A DNA stretch of 64,000 nucleotides from Burkholderiaceae bacterium. Lineage in GTDB: Bacteria; Pseudomonadota; Gammaproteobacteria; Burkholderiales; Burkholderiaceae_C. The notes below the pieces were generated by a model. The model did no database searches. It had not been told where the DNA came from and saw only the letters and a program-made list of their open reading frames with translations. The stretch is from contig SCRU01000028.1 of the NCBI GenBank assembly GCA_004323695.1, forward strand, positions 37,449 through 101,448. Reading direction: 5' to 3'. Made by a program: the position numbers and the translations under genes. Positions 34,075-43,780 of this stretch are shown here, piece by piece; position 1 is the stretch's first letter; every line of letters starts with the position of its first letter.

Positions 34075-36339
34075 ATGAATATGTCTATCAGTCATCCCAT
34101 TGAGAAACGATTCCAGGCCAATGCCCAGGCTGCGACCGACGTCACGGTGTCCCGTGCTTCGAACGCGGACAGGGAACTCACCCAGGCCATGGCGCCGGAG
34201 CATCTTCACGCCGATGACTTCGGCAATGGCCACGCGCCGGCCGCAGAGGGTGCGCCCGGGTCGTCCAGCACGGATCTGGTGAGCGTTCCCCTGCTGGGGC
34301 GTCGCAGCTCGGTGCAACATCAGCGGATCCTGGCGATCGTGCTGGCGCTGTCGCTGGTGGTACTCGCGGTGGCCACGTCGTTCGTGCTGAATCGGGCCAG
34401 CAAGGTCGCCCGTCAGCTGACCGCGACGGGGCAGGCGCTCCTGAATTCGCAGCGCCTGACGAATGAGGCGGCGCAAGCGTTGCTGGGCAGCGAGCCGGCC
34501 TTTCCACAACTGAAGGAGAGCGCCGACATTCTGAAAAAATCAGTGCAGGGGCTCAAGGACGGCGATGCCTCGATGCAGTTGTCCCCGGTGAGCGCGGCAA
34601 GTCAGCCGCAGGTCGCAAAAATTGCGCCCCTGATGGAGCAGACCAGTCATAGTGCCCAATTCATTCTGAGCCAGAAGAAACTTCTGGTGACCATCGGCAG
34701 CGCGCTGCAAAACATCAACAAGCAATCCGCCGCTTCGCTGAATCTGGCCCAGAGTGTCGAGACGCTTGAGCTGGAGCAGCATGCGAGCATGCTGGAGCTT
34801 TCCGCCGCCAGCCAACTGGTGATGTTGTCATTGCGTGTTGGCAAGTCCGCGAACCAGTTTCTGACCCCGCGAGGTCTTGACCCGGACGCGGTGGCCCTGC
34901 TGGGTTCCGATTTGCGCGCCTTGCAGGACACCGGGAAGGGTTTGCTCGACGGCAGTTCCCTTCTGGGCTTGCCTGGTACCAGTGATCCGCAGACGCGCAA
35001 GCAGCTCTCGGCCCTGCTGGACGTCAGCGGGAAAATGTTTACTCAGGCCGACGCCGTTCTCGGCAACGTGCGCGAGCTGGTGAAGGCGAGAGAGGCGCAG
35101 GTCGCCATCAATTCCAACGGCGACCCCCTGCGCCGTGAACTGGAAGGTCTGCAAGTTCGTCTTTCGTCCCAGACCGGTATCGAAACAGGCATCCTCGCAG
35201 CACTGGCTTTGTCGGCCCTTCTCGCCCTGGCTTGCGCGGTCGGGCTGGCTTATGTTCCGCTGCAGGACAGTCGTCAGCGCCAGGGGCTGGCGGATCAGCA
35301 GCGGGCCGACGCCGAACGTCAGGAGCAGGAGGCCAAGCGCGTCAACGATGCCAACCAGGCGGCGATCTTGCGGCTCATGAACGAGTTGCAAACCGTCGCC
35401 GAGGGTGACCTGACGCAGGAAGCCACGGTAACCGAAGACATCACCGGCGCCATTGCCGATTCCGTCAACTACACCGTTGAGGAACTGCGCCTGCTGGTGG
35501 GCAATGTGCAGACCACGGCGTCGCGGGTGGCCCGCACCACGGCCCAGGTGGAGAACACCTCGTCCGAATTGCTGGCCACTTCGGCGCAACAGTTGCGGGA
35601 GATTCATGAGGCAGGGCAGTCCGTGCTGGACATGGCCGGCCGGATCAACAAGGTGTCCTCGCAGGCATCCGAGTCGGCCGCGGTGGCGCGGCAATCCCTG
35701 CAGGCTGCCGAGTCGGGGTTGGTGGCGGTGCAGAACGCGATCGGGGGCATGAACTCGATCCGGGATCAGATTCAGGAGACGTCCAAGCGGATCAAGCGGC
35801 TGGGCGAGTCTTCCCAGGAGATTGGCGAAATCACGGAGCTGATCTCGGACATTACCGAGCAGACGAATGTGCTGGCCCTGAATGCCGCGATTCAGGCGGC
35901 CTCGGCGGGCGACGCCGGTCGTGGTTTCTCGGTCGTGGCGGAAGAAGTGCAGCGGCTGGCGGAGCGTTCCGCCGACGCGACGCGCCAGATATCCGCGCTG
36001 GTGAAAGCCATTCAGACCGATACGCAGGACGCGGTGGCCGCCATGGAGCGCTCCACGCATGGCGTGGTTGAAGGAACCAAGCTTTCCGATAACGCGGGCA
36101 CGGCGCTGTCCGAGATTGACCGTGTTTCGCGCCGACTGGCGGAACTGATCGACCAGATCTCGCATGCGACGTCCCAGGAAGCGACTTCCGCGAACACGGT
36201 GGCCGGCAACATCCAGCACATTTTCGTGGTGACAGAGCAGACCGGTGAGGGCACCCGCTCCACGGCGCAGCAGGTACGTGACTTGTCCCGCATGGCCGAG
36301 GAATTGCGCCAGTCCGTGTCGCGATTCAAGATCGCGTGA
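34075..36339 (+). CDS. pilJ: Type IV pilus chemoreceptor PilJ (methyl-accepting chemotaxis protein)
   Basis: A 754-residue receptor. A polar N-terminal cytoplasmic segment of about 85 residues is followed by a first membrane helix (ILAIVLALSLVVLAVATSFV), a periplasmic PilJ-type sensing region of about 270 residues, a second helix (ILAALALSALLALACAVGLA), a HAMP-like stretch (LMNELQTVAEGDLTQEA), and the methyl-accepting signalling domain with hairpin tip VLALNAAIQAASAGDAGRGF followed by SVVAEEVQRLAERSA. The ATG at 34075 with AAGG upstream is preferred over the TTG at 34057. Confidence 0.94.
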   Translation: MNMSISHPIEKRFQANAQAATDVTVSRASNADRELTQAMAPEHLHADDFGNGHAPAAEGAPGSSSTDLVSVPLLGRRSSVQHQRILAIVLALSLVVLAVATSFVLNRASKVARQLTATGQALLNSQRLTNEAAQALLGSEPAFPQLKESADILKKSVQGLKDGDASMQLSPVSAASQPQVAKIAPLMEQTSHSAQFILSQKKLLVTIGSALQNINKQSAASLNLAQSVETLELEQHASMLELSAASQLVMLSLRVGKSANQFLTPRGLDPDAVALLGSDLRALQDTGKGLLDGSSLLGLPGTSDPQTRKQLSALLDVSGKMFTQADAVLGNVRELVKAREAQVAINSNGDPLRRELEGLQVRLSSQTGIETGILAALALSALLALACAVGLAYVPLQDSRQRQGLADQQRADAERQEQEAKRVNDANQAAILRLMNELQTVAEGDLTQEATVTEDITGAIADSVNYTVEELRLLVGNVQTTASRVARTTAQVENTSSELLATSAQQLREIHEAGQSVLDMAGRINKVSSQASESAAVARQSLQAAESGLVAVQNAIGGMNSIRDQIQETSKRIKRLGESSQEIGEITELISDITEQTNVLALNAAIQAASAGDAGRGFSVVAEEVQRLAERSADATRQISALVKAIQTDTQDAVAAMERSTHGVVEGTKLSDNAGTALSEIDRVSRRLAELIDQISHATSQEATSANTVAGNIQHIFVVTEQTGEGTRSTAQQVRDLSRMAEELRQSVSRFKIA

Positions 36340-36384
36340 CGTCGGCCCTCATTGCCCCCGATATTGCTCGAGTGGACCTTCTCC

Positions 36385-39300
36385 ATGCAGTTCAACCAAA
36401 CCGGTTCCGCCGCCACACCCGCTGATACCGAGCCGATGGCCCCTGATCTCGGGCCTCTGGCCTGGGTGCTGGATGAGATTCGCAAGTCGCTGGACGGTGC
36501 GGCCCGCTCGCTCAAGCGATTCGCGCGGGAGGCCGAGACCGCCCGAGGTTCCAATCTCGCGGAGATCGACACGGGTCAACTGCGTATCGCGCGCCTGCAA
36601 CTGCATCAATCCGTGGGCGCCCTGGAGATGGTGGGGCTGGAGGCGCCAGCCCAGTTGCTGCGCGCCATGGAGGCGGCGGTGCAGCGTTTCTTTCAGCATC
36701 CGCAGCTGTGCACGGACGAAGCTGCCACTACCGTCGAGCGAGCGGGCTTTGCCTTGGCGGAGTATCTGCAAGCGGTATTGGGGGGCAGGGTCGTGTCGTC
36801 CGTGGCCCTATTTCCACAATACCGCGATGTTCAGCTGCTGGCAGGCGGCGACCGGGTGCATCCCGCAGACCTGTGGCAGATGGCATGGCATTGGGTCAAT
36901 CCGGCCCTGCCGCTCCACGCCGCGCCGCGCGGCTACGACGCGACAGCCCGAGCGGAACTGGACACATCGGTGCTCGATGTCATGCGCAGCGGCGACGCGG
37001 CGGCCGCGCACCGTTTGCGCGATCTCAGCCTGGCTTTCGCGGCCGCGCAAACGGCGCTGGAGCCAGCGTCTTTCTGGAAAATTTGCGCTGCCTATTTCGA
37101 AGCGCTCGCGCTGCGGCTGATCTCGGCCGACATCTATGTCAAGCGAGCCGCTTCGCGCATCTTGTTGCAGTACTCCACGCTTGCGCGCGGTGAGCAGGGC
37201 GTCTCGGACCGGTTGGCGCAGGATCTGCTTTTCTTTTGCGCGCAGGCGGTGCCGGGCCCGGATCAGGCGCCAGCGCTGGTGGCCGTTCGTGCCGCTTATG
37301 GGCTGGCCGACTTTGTGCCAGTTGACTATGAAGCCCGCAGTTTTGGCCGTTACGACCCGGCGCTGCTGGTGCAGGCGCGCAAGCGCATCGAGACGGCCAA
37401 GGAGAGCTGGTCCGCATTGTCCGGTGGCGATGTCGGCAAGCTTCGGGGTGCGGCGGATCAGTTCAACCTGGTGAGCGAGTCGCTGGTGAAGCTGCATCCG
37501 GTCAGCGAGCCGATGGCGCAGGCGTTGGTGAATGCGGTCGATGTCACGGTTCGCTCCGGCAAGCCTCCGGCGACCGAACTGGCGATGGAGGTGGCCACTT
37601 CCATCCTGTACCTTGAAGCGGCCTTCGAGGACATGGAGCTCGGGGAGCAGGAGCTGGGCGTCCGGTCCGCGCGCTTGAGCGGTCGCCTCGATCGCGTGCG
37701 CAATGGCGGTCAGCCGGAGCCGCTGGAGCCGTGGATGGAGGAGCTGTATCGCCGCGTCAGCGACCGTCAGACCATGGGGACGGTGGTAGGTGAATTGCGC
37801 ACGGCGCTGTCCGAGGTCGAGGTGGCTCTCGACCAGTTCTTCCGTAATCCGCGCGAGAAGGGCGTGCTGCGCAACGTGCCCGGCCAGTTTTCGCAAATGC
37901 GGGGCGTGCTGTCGGTGCTTGGCCTGGAGCAGGCGTCGCAGGCGGTCCTGCGCATGCGCGACAGCACCGAGCAGATGATGGTCGCCGAACCTGGCGCGTC
38001 GCAACTCCCCGCGGGCGCGTTCGACAAGCTCGGCAATAACCTGGGTGCCTTGGGATTTCTCATCGACATGCTGAGTTACCAGCCTGTGCTGGCGAAGAAG
38101 CTGTTTGTTTTTGACGAAGCACTGGGTGAACTCAAGCCGTTGATGGGGCGTTCCGCTGCGCCTGCGCTGGCGCAGCCGGGGGCGGCGCCGGTGCCTGGCG
38201 GTAGTGCGGATCTGCTGTCGCAGGAGTTGCGCTCCGTGGTCAGCGACACCGGTCCGGGCGTGGCCGAGGGCGACATCGCGGCCCGGCTCGATACGCTGGC
38301 CGATCGTGCCACGTTGGCCGATCAACCGGCGCTGGCCCAGTCGGCGCGCAGCGCGTCGGCTGCCATGTCGGCGCAGGATGGAGGCGCTGCCGCGCAGGCC
38401 ATGGCGCAACTCGCCGCAGCCGCAGGCCCAGCGCCGGCGGCCGCCGCGCCCGGGCCCGATATTGAAGAAGATGATCTGCGAGGCATCTTCCTGGACGAGG
38501 CGCGCGAGGTCCTGCAAAGCGGCCTTTCTGCTGTGGAGTCGCTCGCCCAGGACACCCATGAGCAGAGCCATCAAACAACGCTGCGCCGTGCTTTCCATAC
38601 CCTCAAGGGCAGTTCGCGGATGGTGGGACTGAACGAGTTTGGCGAGGCGGCGTGGGCGATGGAGCAGTTGCTCAACACCCGGCTGGCCGAGCAGACACCC
38701 GTCGACGATGCCTTGCAGGGATTGTCCCGCGACGTCCTGGGAGCATTCGGCCGGTGGGTGGAAGCCATTGCCAACCAGACCGATGCCGCGTGGCGGGCCG
38801 CAACTTTCGTGGCGGCGGCCGAAGCATTGCGCGCCAAAGGCCAGCGCCTGGAATTGGCGCTACCGGGCAGTGCGGCGACATTGGCCGCCGTGTCGCCGGC
38901 GGCGCCGCAGTCCGCGCCATTTCCGGATTTCGAGGACACACAGGCTTCGTCGCAAGTGTCCGAGACCCAGTTTGCTGAATCGGCACGCGCGCCGCTCACG
39001 GATTTCGGGGATATCGACTTCGCCGGCTCTGTGTCAGTTTCGGAGGCGACCCTGCCCGCGCCGCTCGCGGGTGCCGCACCCGCGCTGGATCTCGAGCACC
39101 TTTTCTTCCACGAGCCGTATCTGGAGACGCAGCCTCCCGCGCCGAGGCCCGAGTCTGAGCCCGATGTGCGCGCCGCTGCCATACCGGATGTGCCGGTCGA
39201 ACTGCCGGCACCACCGGCGCACGAGCCGGCGTTGCCGTTGCCGCCTGCCGATACCGAATTTGCATCGCCCGCTTCGGCGCCAGTGCAAGGGGACGAGGCG

Positions 39301-42198
39301 ATAGGCCCGACAAGCGACGAGCCGGTCAAGGTGATTGGCCCTCTGCGCATCGCCGTTCCGCTCTTCAACGTGTACCTGAATGAAGCCGACGAGTGGTCGC
39401 GCCGGCTCGTCACCGAGCTGGCCGAGTGGACGCTGGAGCCGCACCAGCCGATGCCCGACTCCACCGTCGCACTGGCGCATTCGCTAGCCGGCAGTTCCGC
39501 CGCTGTCGGGTTTCATGCGCTGTCGGATCTCGCGCGCGCCCTGGAGCACGCGCTGTCGCATGTTCAGGTGCAGGGGGCCGGAATGTCTGGCCAGGGCCAG
39601 ACTTTCAACGGTGCGGCCGAGGACATCCGGCGTTTGCTGCACCAGTTTGCCGCCGGCTTTCTGAAGGAACCCAGCGAGGAAGTATTGCTCGCCCTGCGGC
39701 AGATCCTTGCGACGGACGCAATCGCCGAGCCTCCGGCCCAGGGTGCCCCGCAGCCGCAACTGCTGCGTCCTGCCGAGCCGCCGGCGCAGATCCACACGAT
39801 CACGCAGGAGCGACACGAAGACATCGACGCGACCGATGCGGTGGACTTCGATCTGTTCCCGATCTTTGAGGAAGAGGCTGCGGAATTGCTGCCGCAACTG
39901 GGCGGTGCGCTGCGCCAGTGGTCGGCGCGGCCCTCGAATCTGGGCGCGCGCACCGAAGTGCTGCGCACCCTGCACACGCTCAAGGGCAGCGCCCGGCTGG
40001 CCGGTGCATTGCGGCTGGGTGAATTGGCGCATTTACTGGAATCCGACATCGAGCACATCGGGACGGACGACCTGCAAACGCAGCAACTCGAGCCGTTGCT
40101 GGCCCGATTCGATGTGATGCAAGGCATCTTTGACCAGCTCCGCAAGGGGCAGGCCGTGACCAGGTCGTCGACCCTGGAGTCCGCGCAGACACCCGCGCCG
40201 GAGCCGGTGCCGCAGGATGCCATGGCGGTGCGGCCGGCGGCCGACGCCAGCGTGACCGTTCCGTCGTCGTCCCGGCGCGGCGTGGTTGCCGCGCCGGTCA
40301 CCAATGTGCTGGCGCCGCTGCGCCAGGCCTCGAATCAGACCGTTCGTGTGCGTTCCCAACTGCTCGATCGGCTGGTGAACCAGGCGGGCGAGGTCATGAT
40401 CACGCGCACCCGGCTGGAATCCGAGATCGGCCAGCTGCGCGGCTCGCTGAGTGACCTTACGGGCAATCTGGACCGCTTGCGCCAGCAATTGCGCGACATC
40501 GAATTGCAGGCGGAGACGCAGATGCAATCGCGTCTGGCCCAGACCAAGGACTCGCAACAGGCGTTCGATCCGCTCGAATTCGACCGCTTCACCCGGGTGC
40601 AGGAACTGACCCGAATGATGGCCGAGTCGGTGAACGACGTGGCTACCGTGCAGCGCAGCCTGCAGCGCACCGTGGAGGCGACCGAAGACGATCTGAACGC
40701 GCAGGCAAGGCAAACCCGCGAGCTTCAGCGCGACTTGCTGCGCACCCGCATGGTGGAGTTCGAGGCCATTTCGGACCGTCTGTATCGGGTCGTGCGCCAG
40801 GCTTCCAAGGACACCGGCCGGCAAGTCAAGCTGGACATCACGGGGGGCTCGATCGAAATGGATCGCGGTGTGCTGGACCGCATGACGCCCGCGTTCGAGC
40901 ACCTGTTGCGCAACTGTGTCGCGCATGGCATCGAGGATGCCGAAGTCCGCGCCCGGTTGGGCAAAGATCCCGTCGGCACGATCACGATCGGACTGCATCA
41001 TGCCGGCAACGATGTCTCGATTGAATTTCGAGACGACGGCAGCGGACTGGACGTCGCCGGAATTCGCGCCAGGGCGCTCGCGCAAGGGCTGGTGACCGGG
41101 GATCAGGCCCTATCACCTGCAGATGCCGCGGCGTTCATCTTCATGCCGGGCTTTTCCACGGCAAGCGAGGTCAGCGAACTGGCCGGGCGCGGCATCGGCA
41201 TGGACGTGGTGCGCGCGGAGGTCAACGCGCTGGGCGGGCGCATCGAAACCTCGACCGAGGCCAATCAGGGCACCTGCTTCAAGTTGGTCTTGCCGCTGAC
41301 CACCGCAGTGACCCAGGTGGTCATGCTGCGCATCGGCGACCAGTTGATCGGCGTGCCGTCCAATCTGGTGGAAATCGTGCGCCGTGCCAGCGCGCAGGAG
41401 TTGCAGCAGGCGTATCGCAGCGGTTCGTTCGAATTCGCGGGGGAATCCATTGCGTTCTTCTGGTCGGGCGCGCTTTTGCAGGTTTCCCGTAGAAGCGGCG
41501 AGACGCAAGGCAAGACGGCGGCGATTCTGGTGCTGCGCAGTGCCGCGCAGCGCGTGGCGCTGCATGTGGACGAAGTATTGGGCAACCAGGAAGTGGTGGT
41601 GAAAAACCTCGGTCCCCAGTTGTCGCGCCTGCCGGGCCTGGCCGGCATGACGGTGCTGGCTTCTGGCGCGGCCGCGCTCATCTACAACCCGGTGGCGCTC
41701 GCCGTGGTGTACGGCGAGCAGGCCCGGTTGGCGGGCGCCGACGAGGCGCTGCCGGAGGTGCCGGAAGGTGCAAATTCCGGCGCCGCGGGCGGAGCGGCCG
41801 CGCTGGCGCTGCCGCCGCAAATCCCGTTGATCCTGGTGGTCGACGACTCGATCACGGTACGGCGTGTGACCCAGCGGTTGCTGCAACGCGAGGGGTATCG
41901 CGTGGCACTGGCGGTGGACGGCTTGCAGGCGCTGGAGCGGCTGGCCGAGGAGCGCCCCGCCGTGGTGCTGTCCGACATCGAAATGCCGCGCATGGATGGC
42001 TTTGACCTGGCGCGCAATATCCGGGGCGACCAGCGCATGCACGATTTGCCGATCGTGATGATCACCTCGCGCATCGCGGAGAAGCACCGCGAGCACGCCA
42101 AGGAACTGGGCGTGGACCACTATCTTGGCAAACCCTATTCCGAAGAAGAGTTATTGAGCCTGGTGCGCCGCTATTGCGCCGCCAGGGTTGAAGCGTAA
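36385..42198 (+). CDS. chpA: Hybrid chemosensory kinase ChpA/PilL with multiple Hpt domains
   Basis: A 1937-residue CheA-type hybrid kinase of the pilus system. Hpt-like segments: near residue 74 (LHQSVGALEMVGLE), near 504 (FSQMRGVLSVLGLE, no histidine), near 738 (FHTLKGSSRMVGL), near 1030 (AHSLAGSSAAVGF) and near 1195 (LHTLKGSARLAGA). Then come a coiled linker and dimer region, the ATPase domain (LLRNCVAHGIED, DDGSGLD, GRGIGMDVV), a CheW-like domain, and a C-terminal receiver (VVDDSITVRR, phosphoacceptor about residue 1864 in LSDIEMPRMDGF). Pro/Ala-rich linkers of 100 residues or more separate Hpt units. The ATG at 36385 is preferred over the upstream TTG at 36352. Confidence 0.95.
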   Translation: MQFNQTGSAATPADTEPMAPDLGPLAWVLDEIRKSLDGAARSLKRFAREAETARGSNLAEIDTGQLRIARLQLHQSVGALEMVGLEAPAQLLRAMEAAVQRFFQHPQLCTDEAATTVERAGFALAEYLQAVLGGRVVSSVALFPQYRDVQLLAGGDRVHPADLWQMAWHWVNPALPLHAAPRGYDATARAELDTSVLDVMRSGDAAAAHRLRDLSLAFAAAQTALEPASFWKICAAYFEALALRLISADIYVKRAASRILLQYSTLARGEQGVSDRLAQDLLFFCAQAVPGPDQAPALVAVRAAYGLADFVPVDYEARSFGRYDPALLVQARKRIETAKESWSALSGGDVGKLRGAADQFNLVSESLVKLHPVSEPMAQALVNAVDVTVRSGKPPATELAMEVATSILYLEAAFEDMELGEQELGVRSARLSGRLDRVRNGGQPEPLEPWMEELYRRVSDRQTMGTVVGELRTALSEVEVALDQFFRNPREKGVLRNVPGQFSQMRGVLSVLGLEQASQAVLRMRDSTEQMMVAEPGASQLPAGAFDKLGNNLGALGFLIDMLSYQPVLAKKLFVFDEALGELKPLMGRSAAPALAQPGAAPVPGGSADLLSQELRSVVSDTGPGVAEGDIAARLDTLADRATLADQPALAQSARSASAAMSAQDGGAAAQAMAQLAAAAGPAPAAAAPGPDIEEDDLRGIFLDEAREVLQSGLSAVESLAQDTHEQSHQTTLRRAFHTLKGSSRMVGLNEFGEAAWAMEQLLNTRLAEQTPVDDALQGLSRDVLGAFGRWVEAIANQTDAAWRAATFVAAAEALRAKGQRLELALPGSAATLAAVSPAAPQSAPFPDFEDTQASSQVSETQFAESARAPLTDFGDIDFAGSVSVSEATLPAPLAGAAPALDLEHLFFHEPYLETQPPAPRPESEPDVRAAAIPDVPVELPAPPAHEPALPLPPADTEFASPASAPVQGDEAIGPTSDEPVKVIGPLRIAVPLFNVYLNEADEWSRRLVTELAEWTLEPHQPMPDSTVALAHSLAGSSAAVGFHALSDLARALEHALSHVQVQGAGMSGQGQTFNGAAEDIRRLLHQFAAGFLKEPSEEVLLALRQILATDAIAEPPAQGAPQPQLLRPAEPPAQIHTITQERHEDIDATDAVDFDLFPIFEEEAAELLPQLGGALRQWSARPSNLGARTEVLRTLHTLKGSARLAGALRLGELAHLLESDIEHIGTDDLQTQQLEPLLARFDVMQGIFDQLRKGQAVTRSSTLESAQTPAPEPVPQDAMAVRPAADASVTVPSSSRRGVVAAPVTNVLAPLRQASNQTVRVRSQLLDRLVNQAGEVMITRTRLESEIGQLRGSLSDLTGNLDRLRQQLRDIELQAETQMQSRLAQTKDSQQAFDPLEFDRFTRVQELTRMMAESVNDVATVQRSLQRTVEATEDDLNAQARQTRELQRDLLRTRMVEFEAISDRLYRVVRQASKDTGRQVKLDITGGSIEMDRGVLDRMTPAFEHLLRNCVAHGIEDAEVRARLGKDPVGTITIGLHHAGNDVSIEFRDDGSGLDVAGIRARALAQGLVTGDQALSPADAAAFIFMPGFSTASEVSELAGRGIGMDVVRAEVNALGGRIETSTEANQGTCFKLVLPLTTAVTQVVMLRIGDQLIGVPSNLVEIVRRASAQELQQAYRSGSFEFAGESIAFFWSGALLQVSRRSGETQGKTAAILVLRSAAQRVALHVDEVLGNQEVVVKNLGPQLSRLPGLAGMTVLASGAAALIYNPVALAVVYGEQARLAGADEALPEVPEGANSGAAGGAAALALPPQIPLILVVDDSITVRRVTQRLLQREGYRVALAVDGLQALERLAEERPAVVLSDIEMPRMDGFDLARNIRGDQRMHDLPIVMITSRIAEKHREHAKELGVDHYLGKPYSEEELLSLVRRYCAARVEA

Positions 42199-42202
42199 TC
42201 CG

Positions 42203-42252
42203 ATTGATGCCCTTTCACATCAATGGGTGTTTGCTATCTATCAGATAGTTTT
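42203..42252. terminator. Two-hairpin element between convergent chpA and phr (repeat family A)
   Basis: ATTGATG/CATCAAT (42203-42209 and 42218-42224) form a perfect 7-bp stem with an 8-base loop. CTATC/GATAG (42234-42238 and 42244-42248) form a second stem followed on the plus strand by TTTTT. The order of the two hairpins and the TTTGCTATC core match repeat family A on the minus strand. The position between two converging genes and the U-run after the second stem suggest a transcription end for chpA. The phr TAG lies in the second stem. Confidence 0.5.
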
Positions 42253-43712
42253 TCCTTGACTGCCGCGTAGCGTTGCAGGGTTTTCGCACGCGCCAGGCCG
42301 TGGTCCACGAGCGGGCGAGGATAGTCGGTGCCCAGGACCACGCCGGCCGCCGCCAGATCGACCGGCCTGGCGCTGCCGGGATCGTGCTGGGCCGCCGTGG
42401 GCAGGGCGGCGAGTTGCGGCAGGTATTTGCGGATGAATTGACCGCCCGCGTCGAATCGCAGGCTCTGGCGCAGCGGGCTGAAAATGCGAAAGTAGGGTTG
42501 CGCATCGCAGCCGCTCGAACTGGCCCACTGCCAGCCGCCGTTATTGGCCGCCAGGTCGAAATCATTCAGTTTTTCGGCGAAATAGCGTTCCCCCCAGCGC
42601 CAATCGACGCCCAGGTCCTTGCACAGAAAACTCGCCGTGATCATGCGCAGCCGGTTGTGCATGTAGCCGGTCTGATTGATTTGCCGCATTGCGGCGTCCA
42701 CGATGGGATAGCCGGTGCAGCCTTCGCACCAGGCGCGAAACAGTGTCTGTGCGTGCCCATCCCGCTCCCATTCGATCGCGTCATACGCTGGTTTGAAGCT
42801 GTGTGTCACGACGTGCGGGAAATTGGCAAGTATCTGGAAATAGAAGTCACGCCAGATCAACTCACTCAGCCAGACCCTGGCGCCGGCGCTGCCCCGCAGG
42901 GATGCCTGCTGCGCGGCTGCCGCCAGCTGGCGCAGCGAAATGGTGCCGAAGCGCAGATGAACGCTCAGGTAGCTCGGCCCCTTGATCGCGGGAAAGTCGC
43001 GCGTCTCGTGATAGCGTTCCATGCGGCTGCGGAAGTTGTTGAACAAGGCGCGGGCCCCGTTCTCACCCGCTCGAAGGCCCAGACTTGCAAGATTGGTGGT
43101 TGCAAACCCGATGTCGCGCAATGCGGGAACGCTCTTGCGCAGCCCGGCGGGGCGTTCAGCCAGCGCCTGCGCATGTTTTTCGACGGGGTGCGGCTTCAGG
43201 TAGAACGCATCAACCTTTTTCAGCCACGCGGTCCGGTACGGCGTGAACACGACGTAGGGCTTGCCGCCCTGTGTCTGCAGTTCGTCCCGCTCGAAGATCA
43301 CGTGATCCTTGCTGGTATGAAAGGCCACGCGTCCGCGCGCCAGTGCGCTGCGCACGGCCGCGTCCCGCGCGATGGCCAGCGGCTCGTAGTCATGGTTGGC
43401 GTACACCGCGTGCACGCCCAGTTCGTGCGCAAGCCGGGGGATTTCGTTTTCAGCCACGGCGTGGCGCACGATCACGCCGGCACCAGCCCGGCCCGAAAGC
43501 GCGCGCAGCGCGTCATCCAGCTGCACCAGCGACTCGCGGATGAATTCCACGCGCCGATCCTCGCGCGGCAGACCCTCCAGAATGACGCTGTCGAAGACGA
43601 ACGCGCAATACACCTCGCCGCAGTCCTGCAAGGCTTGGTGCAGCGCGGCATTGTCGCTGCAGCGCAGGTCGCGGCGAAACCACATCAAGCCGCGAGGGTA
43701 GGTTTTTTGCAC
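42234..43712 (-). CDS. phr: Deoxyribodipyrimidine photolyase
   Basis: A class I CPD photolyase of about 492 residues that repairs UV-induced pyrimidine dimers with blue light. The N-terminal antenna domain starts LMWFRRDLRCSDNAALHQAL. The C-terminal FAD domain shows LSVHLRFGTISLRQL, LSELIWRDFYFQILANFP, GCTGYPIVDAAMRQINQTGY, MHNRLRMITASFLCKDL and DFDLAANNGGWQWASSSGCD. The frame is open to 43742; GTG at 43712 and ATG at 43685 are both plausible starts and neither has a clear ribosome-binding site. The last residues (KLSDR) and stop are encoded by repeat sequence. Confidence 0.93.
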   Translation of the reverse strand: MQKTYPRGLMWFRRDLRCSDNAALHQALQDCGEVYCAFVFDSVILEGLPREDRRVEFIRESLVQLDDALRALSGRAGAGVIVRHAVAENEIPRLAHELGVHAVYANHDYEPLAIARDAAVRSALARGRVAFHTSKDHVIFERDELQTQGGKPYVVFTPYRTAWLKKVDAFYLKPHPVEKHAQALAERPAGLRKSVPALRDIGFATTNLASLGLRAGENGARALFNNFRSRMERYHETRDFPAIKGPSYLSVHLRFGTISLRQLAAAAQQASLRGSAGARVWLSELIWRDFYFQILANFPHVVTHSFKPAYDAIEWERDGHAQTLFRAWCEGCTGYPIVDAAMRQINQTGYMHNRLRMITASFLCKDLGVDWRWGERYFAEKLNDFDLAANNGGWQWASSSGCDAQPYFRIFSPLRQSLRFDAGGQFIRKYLPQLAALPTAAQHDPGSARPVDLAAAGVVLGTDYPRPLVDHGLARAKTLQRYAAVKEKLSDR

Positions 43713-43780
43713 GGTGCGATGGCGTCCGCGCCGCCACGGCAACGGCAGCGCAAACGCGGGGCGAGGGTAAAATTGACATC

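Noticed and set aside
34828..36219. A 463-codon minus-strand open frame
   Set aside because: Antisense to pilJ; no family motif and shadow-type composition.
36808..38598. A 596-codon minus-strand open frame
   Set aside because: It lies fully antisense to chpA, is Arg/His/Gln-rich without any domain, and arises from GC-rich codon bias on the coding strand.
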